Source: Candidatus Omnitrophota bacterium
GTDB taxonomy: Bacteria > Omnitrophota > Gorgyraeia > Zapsychrales > Zapsychraceae
Reading direction: 5' to 3'
Assembly: GCA_020430005.1 (NCBI GenBank)
Contig: JAGQKQ010000032.1
Span: 1 to 12,801 of the forward strand
DNA length: 12,801 nucleotides
Shown here piece after piece: positions 6,234 to 12,801 of this stretch. Within the stretch, counting starts at the first letter, position 1, and the number at the start of each line of letters is the position of its first letter. A program made the translations under genes and the position numbers. Under the pieces are notes generated by a model. That model did not search any database. It was not told the origin of the DNA and saw only the letters and a list, made by a program, of their open reading frames with translations.

Positions 6234-6327
6234 GTCAAAAGTTAAAAGTAAAATGTGAAAACACTCATTTAAAATCAATATTTATATCAAACGCCTTTTT
6301 TATGACTTTTTACATTCAACATTTTAC
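6234..6327. repeat. Palindromic array of A-rich (GTNAAAA) heptads
   Basis: Heptads GTCAAAA, GTTAAAA, GTAAAAT, GTGAAAA run from 6234 to 6261. Inverted heptads TTATGAC, TTTTTAC, ATTCAAC, ATTTTAC run from 6300 to 6327, with 38 AT-rich bases between. GTAAAATGT (6248-6256) and ACATTTTAC (6319-6327) are perfect 9-bp complements, and AAAAGT (6237-6242) matches ACTTTT (6305-6310). The array fills the glyA-nrdR spacer and its last unit overlaps the glyA stop codon (6324-6326). The sequence is unlike the GTGNTCN arrays, but the 7-nt step and mirror layout are the same. Confidence 0.72.
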
Positions 6328-7565
6328 AATTCTTTATATATCGGAAATTCTTTGGTTAATTGGTGCACATCTTTACGTATCTTCTGAAGTTCAGTATCAT
6401 TATCTTTGTTTAAAACAGCCTGATCCGATAGTTGGGCAATCGTACGCATCTGCTCTTCTTTCATACCACGACTTGTCACTGCCGGCGTTCCGATACGGAC
6501 ACCGCTTGTCACTGTCGGTTTTTGCGGATCAAACGGAATTAAATTTTTGTTAACCGTAATGCCCACCGTATTTAAAGCTGTCGCCGCGTCTTTTCCTGTA
6601 ATATTCTTCGGTCTTAAGTCGACAAGTAAAAGATGATTATCCGTTCCGCCGGAAACAATACGATAACCTAATTTTTCCAGCTCATCCGCAAAGGCTTTTG
6701 CGTTGGCCACAATTTGTTTTTGGTATGTTTTAAAATCATTACTTAAAGCTTCTTTAAAAGCGACAGCTTTGGCCGCAATAACATGCATTAGTGGGCCGCC
6801 CTGAGTTCCCGGAAAAATACGGGAGTTAATTTTCTTGGCAAATTCTTCCCGACACAAAATCATTCCCCCGCGCGGACCGCGTAATGTTTTATGTGTGGTT
6901 GTTGTGACGAACTCCGCGTAAGGCACAGGATTCGGATGAAGACCCGCCGCCACCAGCCCGGCGATGTGCGCCATATCCACAAAAAGGATAGCCCCGACTT
7001 TATCACAAATTTCACGAAACCGTTTAAAATCGATAATACGTGGATACGCCGATGCCCCGGCAACAATCATTTTCGGTTTATGTTTTAAGGCCAGCGCCTC
7101 AATTTCATCATAATCAAACGTTTCTGTTTCTTTACTCACCTGATACGAAACAAAATTATACGATAAACCCGAAAAATTAATCTTCAGTCCATGTGTTAAG
7201 TGCCCACCTGAAGCCAGGTCTAACGCTAAAACCGTATCACCATATTCCAAAGCCGCCAGGTAAACAGCCGCGTTCGCCTGTGAACCGGAATGCGGCTGCA
7301 CATTCACATGCTCCGCGCCAAATAATTCTTTGGCACGATCAATAGCCAATTTTTCAACAATATCAACATATTCACAACCGTCATAATAGCGGGCCGCCGG
7401 ATATCCTTCCGCATATTTATTTGTTAAAACACTGCCTTGCGCCTCCAGCACGGCTTCGGATACAATATTTTCTGAGGCAATCAGTTCGATATCATTCTGC
7501 TGACGCTTTAATTCATCTTCGATGGCCTGATAAATGTCAGGGTCTGCTTTTTGTAAATTGTTCAT
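6324..7565 (-). CDS. glyA: Serine hydroxymethyltransferase
   Basis: About 413 residues, the normal length for bacterial GlyA. It interconverts serine and glycine while charging tetrahydrofolate with a one-carbon unit, in the cytoplasm with PLP. Visible family blocks are IELIASENIVS (27-37), NKYAEGYP near residue 50, HSGSQANAA near 92, DMAHIAGL near 197 and TTTTHKTLRGPRGG with PLP lysine Lys226. Two ATG codons are adjacent (7568 and 7565); the second is better spaced (5 nt) from AAAGGA, so I chose it, but the three-base difference is not certain. Glycine feeds PurD and the folate product feeds purine synthesis, fitting the upstream pur genes. Neighbours are rpiB upstream and nrdR downstream. 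Confidence 0.97.
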   Translation of the reverse strand: MNNLQKADPDIYQAIEDELKRQQNDIELIASENIVSEAVLEAQGSVLTNKYAEGYPAARYYDGCEYVDIVEKLAIDRAKELFGAEHVNVQPHSGSQANAAVYLAALEYGDTVLALDLASGGHLTHGLKINFSGLSYNFVSYQVSKETETFDYDEIEALALKHKPKMIVAGASAYPRIIDFKRFREICDKVGAILFVDMAHIAGLVAAGLHPNPVPYAEFVTTTTHKTLRGPRGGMILCREEFAKKINSRIFPGTQGGPLMHVIAAKAVAFKEALSNDFKTYQKQIVANAKAFADELEKLGYRIVSGGTDNHLLLVDLRPKNITGKDAATALNTVGITVNKNLIPFDPQKPTVTSGVRIGTPAVTSRGMKEEQMRTIAQLSDQAVLNKDNDTELQKIRKDVHQLTKEFPIYKEL

Positions 7566-7591
7566 CATTTTCCTTTACTATAAAAGAAATA

Positions 7592-7620
7592 GTGTCATCC
7601 CCGCGAAAGCGGGGATGCAC
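7592..7620. repeat. REP-like palindromic hairpin
   Basis: ATCCCCGC (7597-7604) and GCGGGGAT (7609-7616) form a perfect 8-bp stem around GAAA. GTG (7592-7594) and CAC (7618-7620) can extend it past a small internal loop. The TCATCCCCGCGAAAGCGGGGAT core is a very common dispersed palindrome in bacterial genomes. A T run (7624-7630) follows on the + strand, but the genes here are read on the minus strand, where there is no U tract after the hairpin, so I call it a repeat rather than a terminator. Confidence 0.75.
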
Positions 7621-7656
7621 GCCTTTTTTTAATTTCTTTCGGATTTCGTATTTAAT

Positions 7657-8106
7657 TCAAAGTGTCCCTTGTTCAATCTTCCTCATTTGATTGACCCGAC
7701 GACGGTGCCGTCCGCCTTCAAATTCCGTGGAAAACCAAACCTTTAAAATCTTCGGCAGTTCTTTCGGTTTAACAAATTTTGAGCTTAACACAAGTACATT
7801 GGCGTTGTTATGCTGACGTGATAATTTGGCCGCTTCGGCATTATAACACAACGCGGCAAACGAACCCGGAACTTTATTCGCCGCCATGCTCTGACCAATT
7901 CCCGACATACAAACCAACACCCCACGCGCGTTTTTTGACTGGGCAACCCTTGTTGCGACTTTATAGGCCACCTTGGGATAATCACAACTAGCGGATTCAT
8001 CATGCGCGCCGAAATCAATCACATCCAGCCCTAATGCTTCCAGTTCTTTAATAATTTTGGCCTTGTACTGCACGCCGCGATGATCGGCACCAATGTAAAC
8101 TTTCAT
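7657..8106 (-). CDS. rpiB: Ribose-5-phosphate isomerase B
   Basis: A 149-residue RpiB/LacAB family enzyme that interconverts ribulose-5-phosphate and ribose-5-phosphate. Residues expected for the family are visible: GADHRG with Asp8-His9, Asp42-Tyr-Pro, catalytic Cys66 in VLVCMSGIG followed by SMAANK, His99 in the RQHNNANVL segment, and the phosphate-binding GGRHRRRV (131-138). Length is normal. Ribose-5-phosphate is the precursor of PRPP, so placement beside pur genes makes sense. The ATG has only a weak GAGAG about 10 nt upstream. It lies between a TsaC-YwlE fusion and glyA, the same order as ywlC-ywlE-ywlF-glyA in Bacillus subtilis. Confidence 0.96.
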   Translation of the reverse strand: MKVYIGADHRGVQYKAKIIKELEALGLDVIDFGAHDESASCDYPKVAYKVATRVAQSKNARGVLVCMSGIGQSMAANKVPGSFAALCYNAEAAKLSRQHNNANVLVLSSKFVKPKELPKILKVWFSTEFEGGRHRRRVNQMRKIEQGTL

Positions 8107-8130
8107 AGTATTTTTCTCTCATTAATGGAG

Positions 8131-8205
8131 CTCCCGAAACCCAGCCTCCCCGTAACCCGGAAAAACCGAAACATTTCCGGGACGCAGGGTCTCTGGGTAC
8201 AGGGC
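8131..8205. repeat. G-rich imperfect palindromic repeat
   Basis: An inner stem CCCGGAAA (8156-8163)/TTTCCGGG (8174-8181) has a 10-nt loop. An outer stem ACCCAG (8139-8144)/CTGGGT (8193-8198) encloses it. GGG triplets recur every 7-9 nt on both arms in opposite orientation (for example GGGTACA, GGGCACC on the + strand and GGGTTTC, GGGAGCT on the - strand). It fills most of the spacer between the TsaC-YwlE fusion and rpiB and looks like a decayed member of the heptad-palindrome class. Confidence 0.6.
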
Positions 8206-8222
8206 ACCCCGTTCAATAGTTC

Positions 8223-9287
8223 TTAGACAAGCTCGACAATCTTGTTAATTGCTTCTTTAATGACTTCCATACATTCCCTATAAGCCAAATGCGACCGTCC
8301 GATTGGATCAGGGATATCCAGATCACCCTGAAAATCCGCGGGAATGTTGGTAAACTCTCTTAATAAATAGACTCGATTTTCCACCGCCGGGACACGTTCT
8401 AAGACCTGCTGACGATGATTACGGGTCATGACAAAAATCAAATCTGCCTTTTTTAATAATATCGAAGAAACCGGCTGGGAAATATGTCCAGTTGGATCGA
8501 TTCCTTCATTCCGTAATACAGAAATAGTTTCCGAACTGGCCGTAGAATTAATAAAGACCCCGGTCCCCGCGGACAAAACTTCCACATCATCGCGGCCGCT
8601 AAGCATACTTTTTAACAAATATTCAGCCATCACCGAACGGCAGCTGTTTCCTGTACAAACAAAAAGGATTGTCTTTTTCCCCGCGATGTGATCAACATCC
8701 TCCTGAGAAATAGCCCCTTCTCTTAATACAGTCGGTGTACTCGTGGTAAAATCAACTATGGAGGAACTCCGCCCGAAATGCGCCGGCCCTCCATCAATGG
8801 CTAAATCCACCAGACCATCCAAATCTTTTAAGGCTTCTGCACATGTACTGGGGGGATCTTCTCCTTCCAGATTGGCCGACGGAGCCGCAATAGTGCACTG
8901 ACATTCAGCCACCAGTTTTAGGGCAATAATATTATCCGGCATCCGGACACCGACTGTCTGCCCTTCCTCTATAGAAGGAACAATAACCGTCAATGGTCCC
9001 GGCCAATACGCGTCTATCAACTTGTAAAGACGCGAGTCTGTCATCGGCGTATAATTGGAAATTAAACCGCGTTGGGAAATAAGAACAGAATACGGTTTGT
9101 CTTTAGGCCTGTTTTTAATCGCATCCAGTCGTCTAATAGCTTCGGGATTATTATAATCGGCTGCGATACCATAAACTGTTTCCGTCGGAAAAATAACAAG
9201 CCCGCCCTGGCGAATAACTTTGGCACACCGCGCAATCTCTTTAAGATCGGGATACTGTGGATGAACTTCGATAATTTCTGTTTTCAT
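8223..9287 (-). CDS. tsaC: TsaC/Sua5 threonylcarbamoyl-AMP synthase fused to a YwlE-like low-molecular-weight phosphatase
   Basis: 354 residues, two complete enzymes in one chain. Residues 1 to about 200 are the Sua5/YrdC/YciO fold: FPTETVYGIA (33-42), KNRPKDKPYSVLI (58-70), WPGPLT (95-100), APSAN (135-139) and SSSIVDF (174-180). It makes threonylcarbamoyl-AMP for the t6A37 modification of ANN-decoding tRNAs. Residues about 206-354 are a low-molecular-weight phosphatase: P loop C211-TGNSC-R217 and general acid Asp327 in DPIG. Ser215 sits where YwlE has the Thr that selects phosphoarginine, so protein-arginine phosphatase activity is plausible but unproven. The C-terminal Sua5 domain found in longer Sua5 proteins is absent. 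The start ATG is preceded by GGAG (3-nt gap) that belongs to the heptad array at 9295-9343. Confidence 0.93.
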   Translation of the reverse strand: MKTEIIEVHPQYPDLKEIARCAKVIRQGGLVIFPTETVYGIAADYNNPEAIRRLDAIKNRPKDKPYSVLISQRGLISNYTPMTDSRLYKLIDAYWPGPLTVIVPSIEEGQTVGVRMPDNIIALKLVAECQCTIAAPSANLEGEDPPSTCAEALKDLDGLVDLAIDGGPAHFGRSSSIVDFTTSTPTVLREGAISQEDVDHIAGKKTILFVCTGNSCRSVMAEYLLKSMLSGRDDVEVLSAGTGVFINSTASSETISVLRNEGIDPTGHISQPVSSILLKKADLIFVMTRNHRQQVLERVPAVENRVYLLREFTNIPADFQGDLDIPDPIGRSHLAYRECMEVIKEAINKIVELV

Positions 9288-9294
9288 TTACTCC

Positions 9295-9343
9295 GTGTTC
9301 CGTGCTCCGTGGTCTGTTTTTTGTTCACAGACCACAGATCACA
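9295..9343. repeat. Palindromic array of GTGNTCN heptads (second copy)
   Basis: Forward heptads GTGTTCC (9295-9301), GTGCTCC (9302-9308), GTGGTCT (9309-9315) are followed by a T-rich centre and inverted heptads GTTCACA (9323-9329), GACCACA (9330-9336), GATCACA (9337-9343). GTGGTCTGT (9309-9317) pairs perfectly with ACAGACCAC (9327-9335). The array fills the spacer between purE and the TsaC fusion. It shares the heptad consensus with 5708-5768 but differs in unit order. Confidence 0.85.
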
Positions 9344-9349
9344 TAAAAG

Positions 9350-9832
9350 TTACAATTTCGTATCTAAAATCTTCTTTTTATTGTTATCACGAAATTGTTC
9401 CAGTTTTCCCACAAGCGATTCATCAGACAAACTCAAAATACGCACGGCTAAAAGAGCGGCGTTTTTAGCCCCAGACTTACCGATAGCAACAGCTCCGACG
9501 GGAACTCCCGGAGGCATCTGAACAGTTGATAATAAAGCATCCATACCGCCTAACGGAGACGCATCAATTGGAACACCAATCACCGGCAACGTTGTATGAG
9601 CGGCGACAACTCCTGATAAGGCGGCTGAAACGCCCGCCCCGCAAATGAAAACCTTTCCACCGTTCTTACGAAATTTTTCCGCGTATTCCGCGCATTCTCT
9701 TGGTGTACGATGAGCGGACAAAACCCTCATTTCACATGAAACACCAAACTCTTCCAACATGTTGGCCGCCTCGCGCATAATGTCTGCGTCAGATTTACTT
9801 CCCATCATAATGGCTACTGTAACTTGACTCAT
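9350..9832 (-). CDS. purE: 5-(Carboxyamino)imidazole ribonucleotide mutase or AIR carboxylase (PurE)
   Basis: A 160-residue PurE-fold protein, standard length. Family motifs are GSKSD (11-15), SAHRTP (39-44) with the catalytic His, and PLGGMDALLSTVQMPPGVP (from residue 93). The ATG at 9832 is chosen over a TTG at 9838 because GGAG sits 6 nt before the ATG and would touch the TTG. The GAGVSAALSG segment (65-74) replaces the GAGGAAHLPG type loop of Escherichia coli PurE, so whether it uses N5-CAIR (with PurK) or carboxylates AIR directly is not certain. No purK is in this window. It lies 36 nt after purD. Confidence 0.95.
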   Translation of the reverse strand: MSQVTVAIMMGSKSDADIMREAANMLEEFGVSCEMRVLSAHRTPRECAEYAEKFRKNGGKVFICGAGVSAALSGVVAAHTTLPVIGVPIDASPLGGMDALLSTVQMPPGVPVGAVAIGKSGAKNAALLAVRILSLSDESLVGKLEQFRDNNKKKILDTKL

Positions 9833-9868
9833 AATCAACTCCCACTAGTCTGTGTTATAAAACTGTTT

Positions 9869-11173
9869 TTACCGTTTTCCTGAAGACGGCGTCGGCCCTC
9901 CGGCCAATAACGCCTTTGTTCCAATATCCCGTCGAAAGAAGCATCGTTCGAAGGTGATTTTTTCAACCGAATGATAGACATTCTCAATGGCCTTTTCAAT
10001 CGTTTGACCAAAACTGGTCACACCCAATACACGGCCGCCCGATGTAACAATCTTACCGTTTTCCTGTTTTGTGCCGGCATGAAAAACCAGTGTGTCAGCC
10101 GTCGGTGTGGCAAATTGTTCCAGACCTTTAATTTCATACCCGGTCTTATAGGCTCCCGGATATCCACCGGAACTCATCACAACACAAATACATGTCCGTT
10201 TATCCCAAATTAATTCAATATCATTCAATCGGCCGTCACAACTGGCAGCCATTAATTCCATTAGATCATTTTTCAAACGCGGCAAAACAGCTTGTGCTTC
10301 CGGATCTCCAAAACGGACATTAAATTCCAGTGTCATCGGTCCGTCCTGCGTTAATATTAACCCGGCATACAATACACCTTTAAATGGAATACCTTCCCGA
10401 CGCATACCGCGTATCGCCGGCTCAATAACCCGCGCTTCAATCTGTGTTTTTAATTCTTCCGTAATAACCGGCGCCGGACAATACGCTCCCATACCGCCGG
10501 TGTTCGGTCCCAAATCATCATCAAAAATACGTTTATGGTCTTGAGAGGCGTCGAGGATACAATAGTTCTCTCCGTCACTGATAGCCAGAATGGAGGCCTC
10601 TTCTCCGATAAGACATTCTTCAATAACAATCTGGTTACCGGCTTCTTTAAAAACCTTGTCCTGCATAATCTGATCCACAGCTTCCATGGATTGATTCAAA
10701 TCGTTGCAGATGATAACCCCTTTACCGGCCGCCAAACCATCCGCTTTAATAACAATCGGATGTTCGGCTTTTGTCAGGAATGATTTGGCTTTATTAAGAT
10801 CATCAAAGACTTTGAACGACGCGGTAGGAATATTGCAACGTTTCATAAACTGTTTCGCGAAGACCTTGCTTCCTTCCAGCTGCGCCGCGGCTTTGCTGGG
10901 ACCAAAAATCTTCATCTTTTTCGCTTCAAAGGCGTCGACAATACCAGCCGCGAGAGGCGCTTCCGGACCGACAATTGTAAATTCAACACCTTGATCTTTT
11001 GCGAATTTTAAAAGGCCGTCAATGTCTGTCGCCTGGATATCAACGCATTTGGCGTCACTCGCAATACCGCCATTACCCGGCGCACAGAAAATTTCTGAAA
11101 CATGAGGGCTTTGCTTGATTTTCCAAATCAGGACATGTTCCCGTCCTCCGGAACCGACCACAAGGACTTTCAT
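9869..11173 (-). CDS. purD: Phosphoribosylamine-glycine ligase
   Basis: 434 residues, an ATP-grasp enzyme that joins glycine to phosphoribosylamine to give GAR, the second step of purine synthesis. Visible blocks are GSGGREH (7-13), VGPEAPL (68-74), VIKADGLAAGKGV (141-153), QDHKR (211-215), GPNTGGMGAYCPAP (222-235), metal-binding EFNVRFGDPE (283-292), SGGYPG (335-340), SGGRVLGVT (378-386) and FRRDIG (413-418). It is full length with no added domain, so GARS is not fused to PurM or PurN as in eukaryotes. The ATG has a strong AAGGAG at 6 nt. It lies 63 nt after purM; the spacer contains only a weak 5-bp hairpin (11204-11218). Confidence 0.97.
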   Translation of the reverse strand: MKVLVVGSGGREHVLIWKIKQSPHVSEIFCAPGNGGIASDAKCVDIQATDIDGLLKFAKDQGVEFTIVGPEAPLAAGIVDAFEAKKMKIFGPSKAAAQLEGSKVFAKQFMKRCNIPTASFKVFDDLNKAKSFLTKAEHPIVIKADGLAAGKGVIICNDLNQSMEAVDQIMQDKVFKEAGNQIVIEECLIGEEASILAISDGENYCILDASQDHKRIFDDDLGPNTGGMGAYCPAPVITEELKTQIEARVIEPAIRGMRREGIPFKGVLYAGLILTQDGPMTLEFNVRFGDPEAQAVLPRLKNDLMELMAASCDGRLNDIELIWDKRTCICVVMSSGGYPGAYKTGYEIKGLEQFATPTADTLVFHAGTKQENGKIVTSGGRVLGVTSFGQTIEKAIENVYHSVEKITFERCFFRRDIGTKALLAGGPTPSSGKR

Positions 11174-11236
11174 TTTAAACTCCTTATTGCCAAAAAGTTA
11201 TTAGAGATGCGTGATCTCATCAAAAAATTTTCAGGA

Positions 11237-12262
11237 TTAATGACTAAAACTCGAGCTGGAACTTTCTAAACGTATCTTTTGTTTTGTGTTATTAACAACA
11301 TAACCGATTTTGTAATGATGCATTCTTTTCTTTTTCAAAAAGGCGCTTATTTTTGTAAAGCTTTGAGCCGGCACAACACAAACAAGCCCGATTCCCATAT
11401 TAAACGTTCTATACATTTCCGAGTCTTCTATTCTACCTTTTTTCTGTAAAATTTGAAATACTTTCGGTAACGGCCAGCTCCCCTTTTCAATCACAAAACA
11501 TTTTCCTTTGGGCAAAATTTTTGTCAGCTTTTCGTAATAGGCACCGCCTGTCATATGCGCGATGCCTTTAATGGCAAAATTTTCCGTTAAAGCCTTCACT
11601 TCTTTGGCATAAATACGTGTTGGTTTCAACAAATCTTTAGCCAGTTGTTTTTGCTCCCTGCTGGAAAAAACCTTGCGTACCAATGAATATCCGTTGGAAT
11701 GAAAGCCGCTGGATGGAAAACCGATCACAACATCCCCGGCACGGATTCCGGAACCGTCAATAATTTTGGACCGCTCCACAATACCGACAGCAAAACCAGC
11801 CAGATCGTATTCCTGGGGTTTATACATGCCCGGCATTTCAGCCGTTTCCCCGCCGATTAAACTCATGCCTGATTCACGGCACCCTTTGGCAATCCCCCTC
11901 ACAACATCTTTCAGAACTTTGGGATTCACTTTTCCGCAGGCAATATAATCTAAAAAGAATAGCGGTTTTGCTCCCGTGCATAAAATATCGTTCACATTCA
12001 TAGCCACAAGATCAATCCCCACCGTATTGTGAATACCCGCTTCCTGGGCAATCAGCAGTTTAGTCCCAACCCCGTCTGTCGATGAAACCAAAACCGGTTG
12101 TTTATATTTTCCCTTATCCAGAGAAAACAAACTTCCAAAAGATCCCGAACGCGTAATAACCCCCGCCCCTTTTGTACGGGATACATCGCCCTGAATAGCT
12201 TTCACAAAGGCATTCGCCTTCGCAATATCCACACCGCTGGTTTTATAAGTAACCTTTTTCAT
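11237..12262 (-). CDS. purM: Phosphoribosylformylglycinamidine cyclo-ligase
   Basis: 341 residues from the ATG at 12262; a TTG at 12271 is in frame, but the family normally begins at MKKVTYK. It closes the imidazole ring, converting FGAM to AIR. Blocks present are YKTSGVDI (6-13), SSTDGVGTK (60-68), GIDLVAMNVND (82-92), GGETAEMPGMY (137-147), FPSSGFHSNGYSL and TFNMGIGLV. The segment usually reading GGG-x-x-E-N-I-P-R is MTGGAYYEKLTKILP here, a divergent form that keeps the overall spacing. The C-terminus ends in a Ser-rich tail (LESSSSSFSH). It starts 11 nt after purQ stops, with a weak AGG ribosome site, implying coupling. Confidence 0.95.
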   Translation of the reverse strand: MKKVTYKTSGVDIAKANAFVKAIQGDVSRTKGAGVITRSGSFGSLFSLDKGKYKQPVLVSSTDGVGTKLLIAQEAGIHNTVGIDLVAMNVNDILCTGAKPLFFLDYIACGKVNPKVLKDVVRGIAKGCRESGMSLIGGETAEMPGMYKPQEYDLAGFAVGIVERSKIIDGSGIRAGDVVIGFPSSGFHSNGYSLVRKVFSSREQKQLAKDLLKPTRIYAKEVKALTENFAIKGIAHMTGGAYYEKLTKILPKGKCFVIEKGSWPLPKVFQILQKKGRIEDSEMYRTFNMGIGLVCVVPAQSFTKISAFLKKKRMHHYKIGYVVNNTKQKIRLESSSSSFSH

Positions 12263-12273
12263 ATTAGACAAGC

Positions 12274-12801
12274 CTATAACAATTCTTTCTTAACATAATC
12301 CACGCCATTTTGAAAAATGCGGGCGCCGTCACCTTTGTTTTCTGTATTGGGTTCCCGCGTCCAACGCGGATGATGACAGGCAAAAAAATGACGTTCCGGA
12401 TGCGGCATCAAACCCAGAATACGGCCGGAGACATCGGTAATGCCGGCAATGTCATCCACGGAGCCGTTAGGATTATGCGGATAATCACTGGGAGCTCCTT
12501 CCGCCGAAACGTAACGAAAGGCAATCTGACCGTTATCATGAAGGGCTTTTAAAACTTTATCGTCACGCGTGACAAACTTTCCTTCGGCGTGCGCAACCGG
12601 ATAATACGCGATTTCTTTTACTCCCTTAGTCCAGACGCTATCGCCTCCGCGTTTTAAGTAAACCCAACGGTCTTCAAACTTGCCTGAATCATTATGCGTT
12701 AATGTGACACTTTGCGCAAACTGATACGAATCTTTCTGCTTTTCATCTAGTTCTCCCGGGAGGATACCGGCCTTCACTAAAACCTGAAATCCGTTACAAA
12801 T
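12274..12801 (-). CDS. purQ: Phosphoribosylformylglycinamidine synthase subunit PurQ (5' end cut by window edge)
   Basis: The last 175 residues of a class I glutamine amidotransferase; the frame stays open to the right edge, where ICNGFQVL marks the nucleophile elbow (Cys is the second residue visible). His and Glu of the triad are in PHPER (fragment residues 133-137). PVAHAEGKF and a DYPHNPNGSVDDIAGI segment match PurQ. The C-terminal FACHHPRWTREPN extension resembles the longer PurQ form of about 260 residues, so roughly the first third is missing. It supplies ammonia for FGAM synthesis with PurL (and usually PurS), not in the window. It is the first gene of the visible pur run. Confidence 0.95.
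   Translation of the reverse strand: MCNGFQVLVKAGILPGELDEKQKDSYQFAQSVTLTHNDSGKFEDRWVYLKRGGDSVWTKGVKEIAYYPVAHAEGKFVTRDDKVLKALHDNGQIAFRYVSAEGAPSDYPHNPNGSVDDIAGITDVSGRILGLMPHPERHFFACHHPRWTREPNTENKGDGARIFQNGVDYVKKELL

Noticed and set aside
7592..7631. Hairpin plus T run as an intrinsic terminator between rpiB and glyA
   Set aside because: The T run follows on the + strand, while transcription is on the - strand, where the hairpin is followed by mixed sequence. It fits a REP-like repeat better.
11204..11218. Short hairpin GAGAT/ATCTC between purM and purD as a regulatory element
   Set aside because: Only 5 bp, without a T run or conserved motif; likely chance.

Overview
The window looks like part of a chromosome from an uncultured bacterium. 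GC content is moderate, a little below half by eye. It resembles Candidatus Omnitrophota or a related deep-branching lineage, but that placement is an impression from protein style, the TsaC-YwlE fusion and the small secreted proteins, not a proof. There is no phage, transposase, CRISPR array, rRNA or tRNA gene.

Layout. Positions 1-429 hold no gene but contain a likely promoter and a structured leader for a secreted protein (430-1050, + strand). A bidirectional hairpin terminator (1066-1103) separates it from a convergent small secreted protein (1123-1488, - strand). The latter has its own good promoter and a leader of about 97 nt containing a c-di-GMP-I (GEMM)-like motif. From 1648 to the right edge, everything is read on the minus strand with short spacers, as one long operon or a chain of operons. 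In transcription order the genes are purQ (cut by the edge), purM, purD, purE, a TsaC/Sua5-YwlE fusion, rpiB, glyA, nrdR, a bifunctional-nuclease (DUF151) gene, a membrane-anchored SGNH hydrolase, an HD-containing CCA/poly(A) polymerase family nucleotidyltransferase, and a macro-domain/Nudix fusion.

How the genes fit together. PurQ, PurM, PurD and PurE are purine-synthesis steps. RpiB balances the ribose-5-phosphate needed for PRPP. GlyA supplies glycine for PurD and one-carbon units for purines. NrdR represses ribonucleotide reductase genes. The macro/Nudix protein probably recycles ADP-ribose to AMP and ribose-5-phosphate. TsaC and the CCA enzyme belong to tRNA maturation. The order TsaC-YwlE-RpiB-GlyA matches the ywlC-ywlE-ywlF(rpiB)-glyA neighbourhood of Bacillus subtilis, here with the first two genes fused.

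The most unusual feature is in the operon spacers. Several are filled by palindromic arrays with a 7-nt period. Two use GTGNTCN heptads (5708-5768, 9295-9343), one uses an unrelated A-rich heptad, roughly GTNAAAA (6234-6327), and one is a looser G-rich version (8131-8205). A fifth spacer carries a REP-like hairpin (7592-7620). Some arrays run into the stop codon of the preceding gene, and one supplies the ribosome binding site of the next gene.
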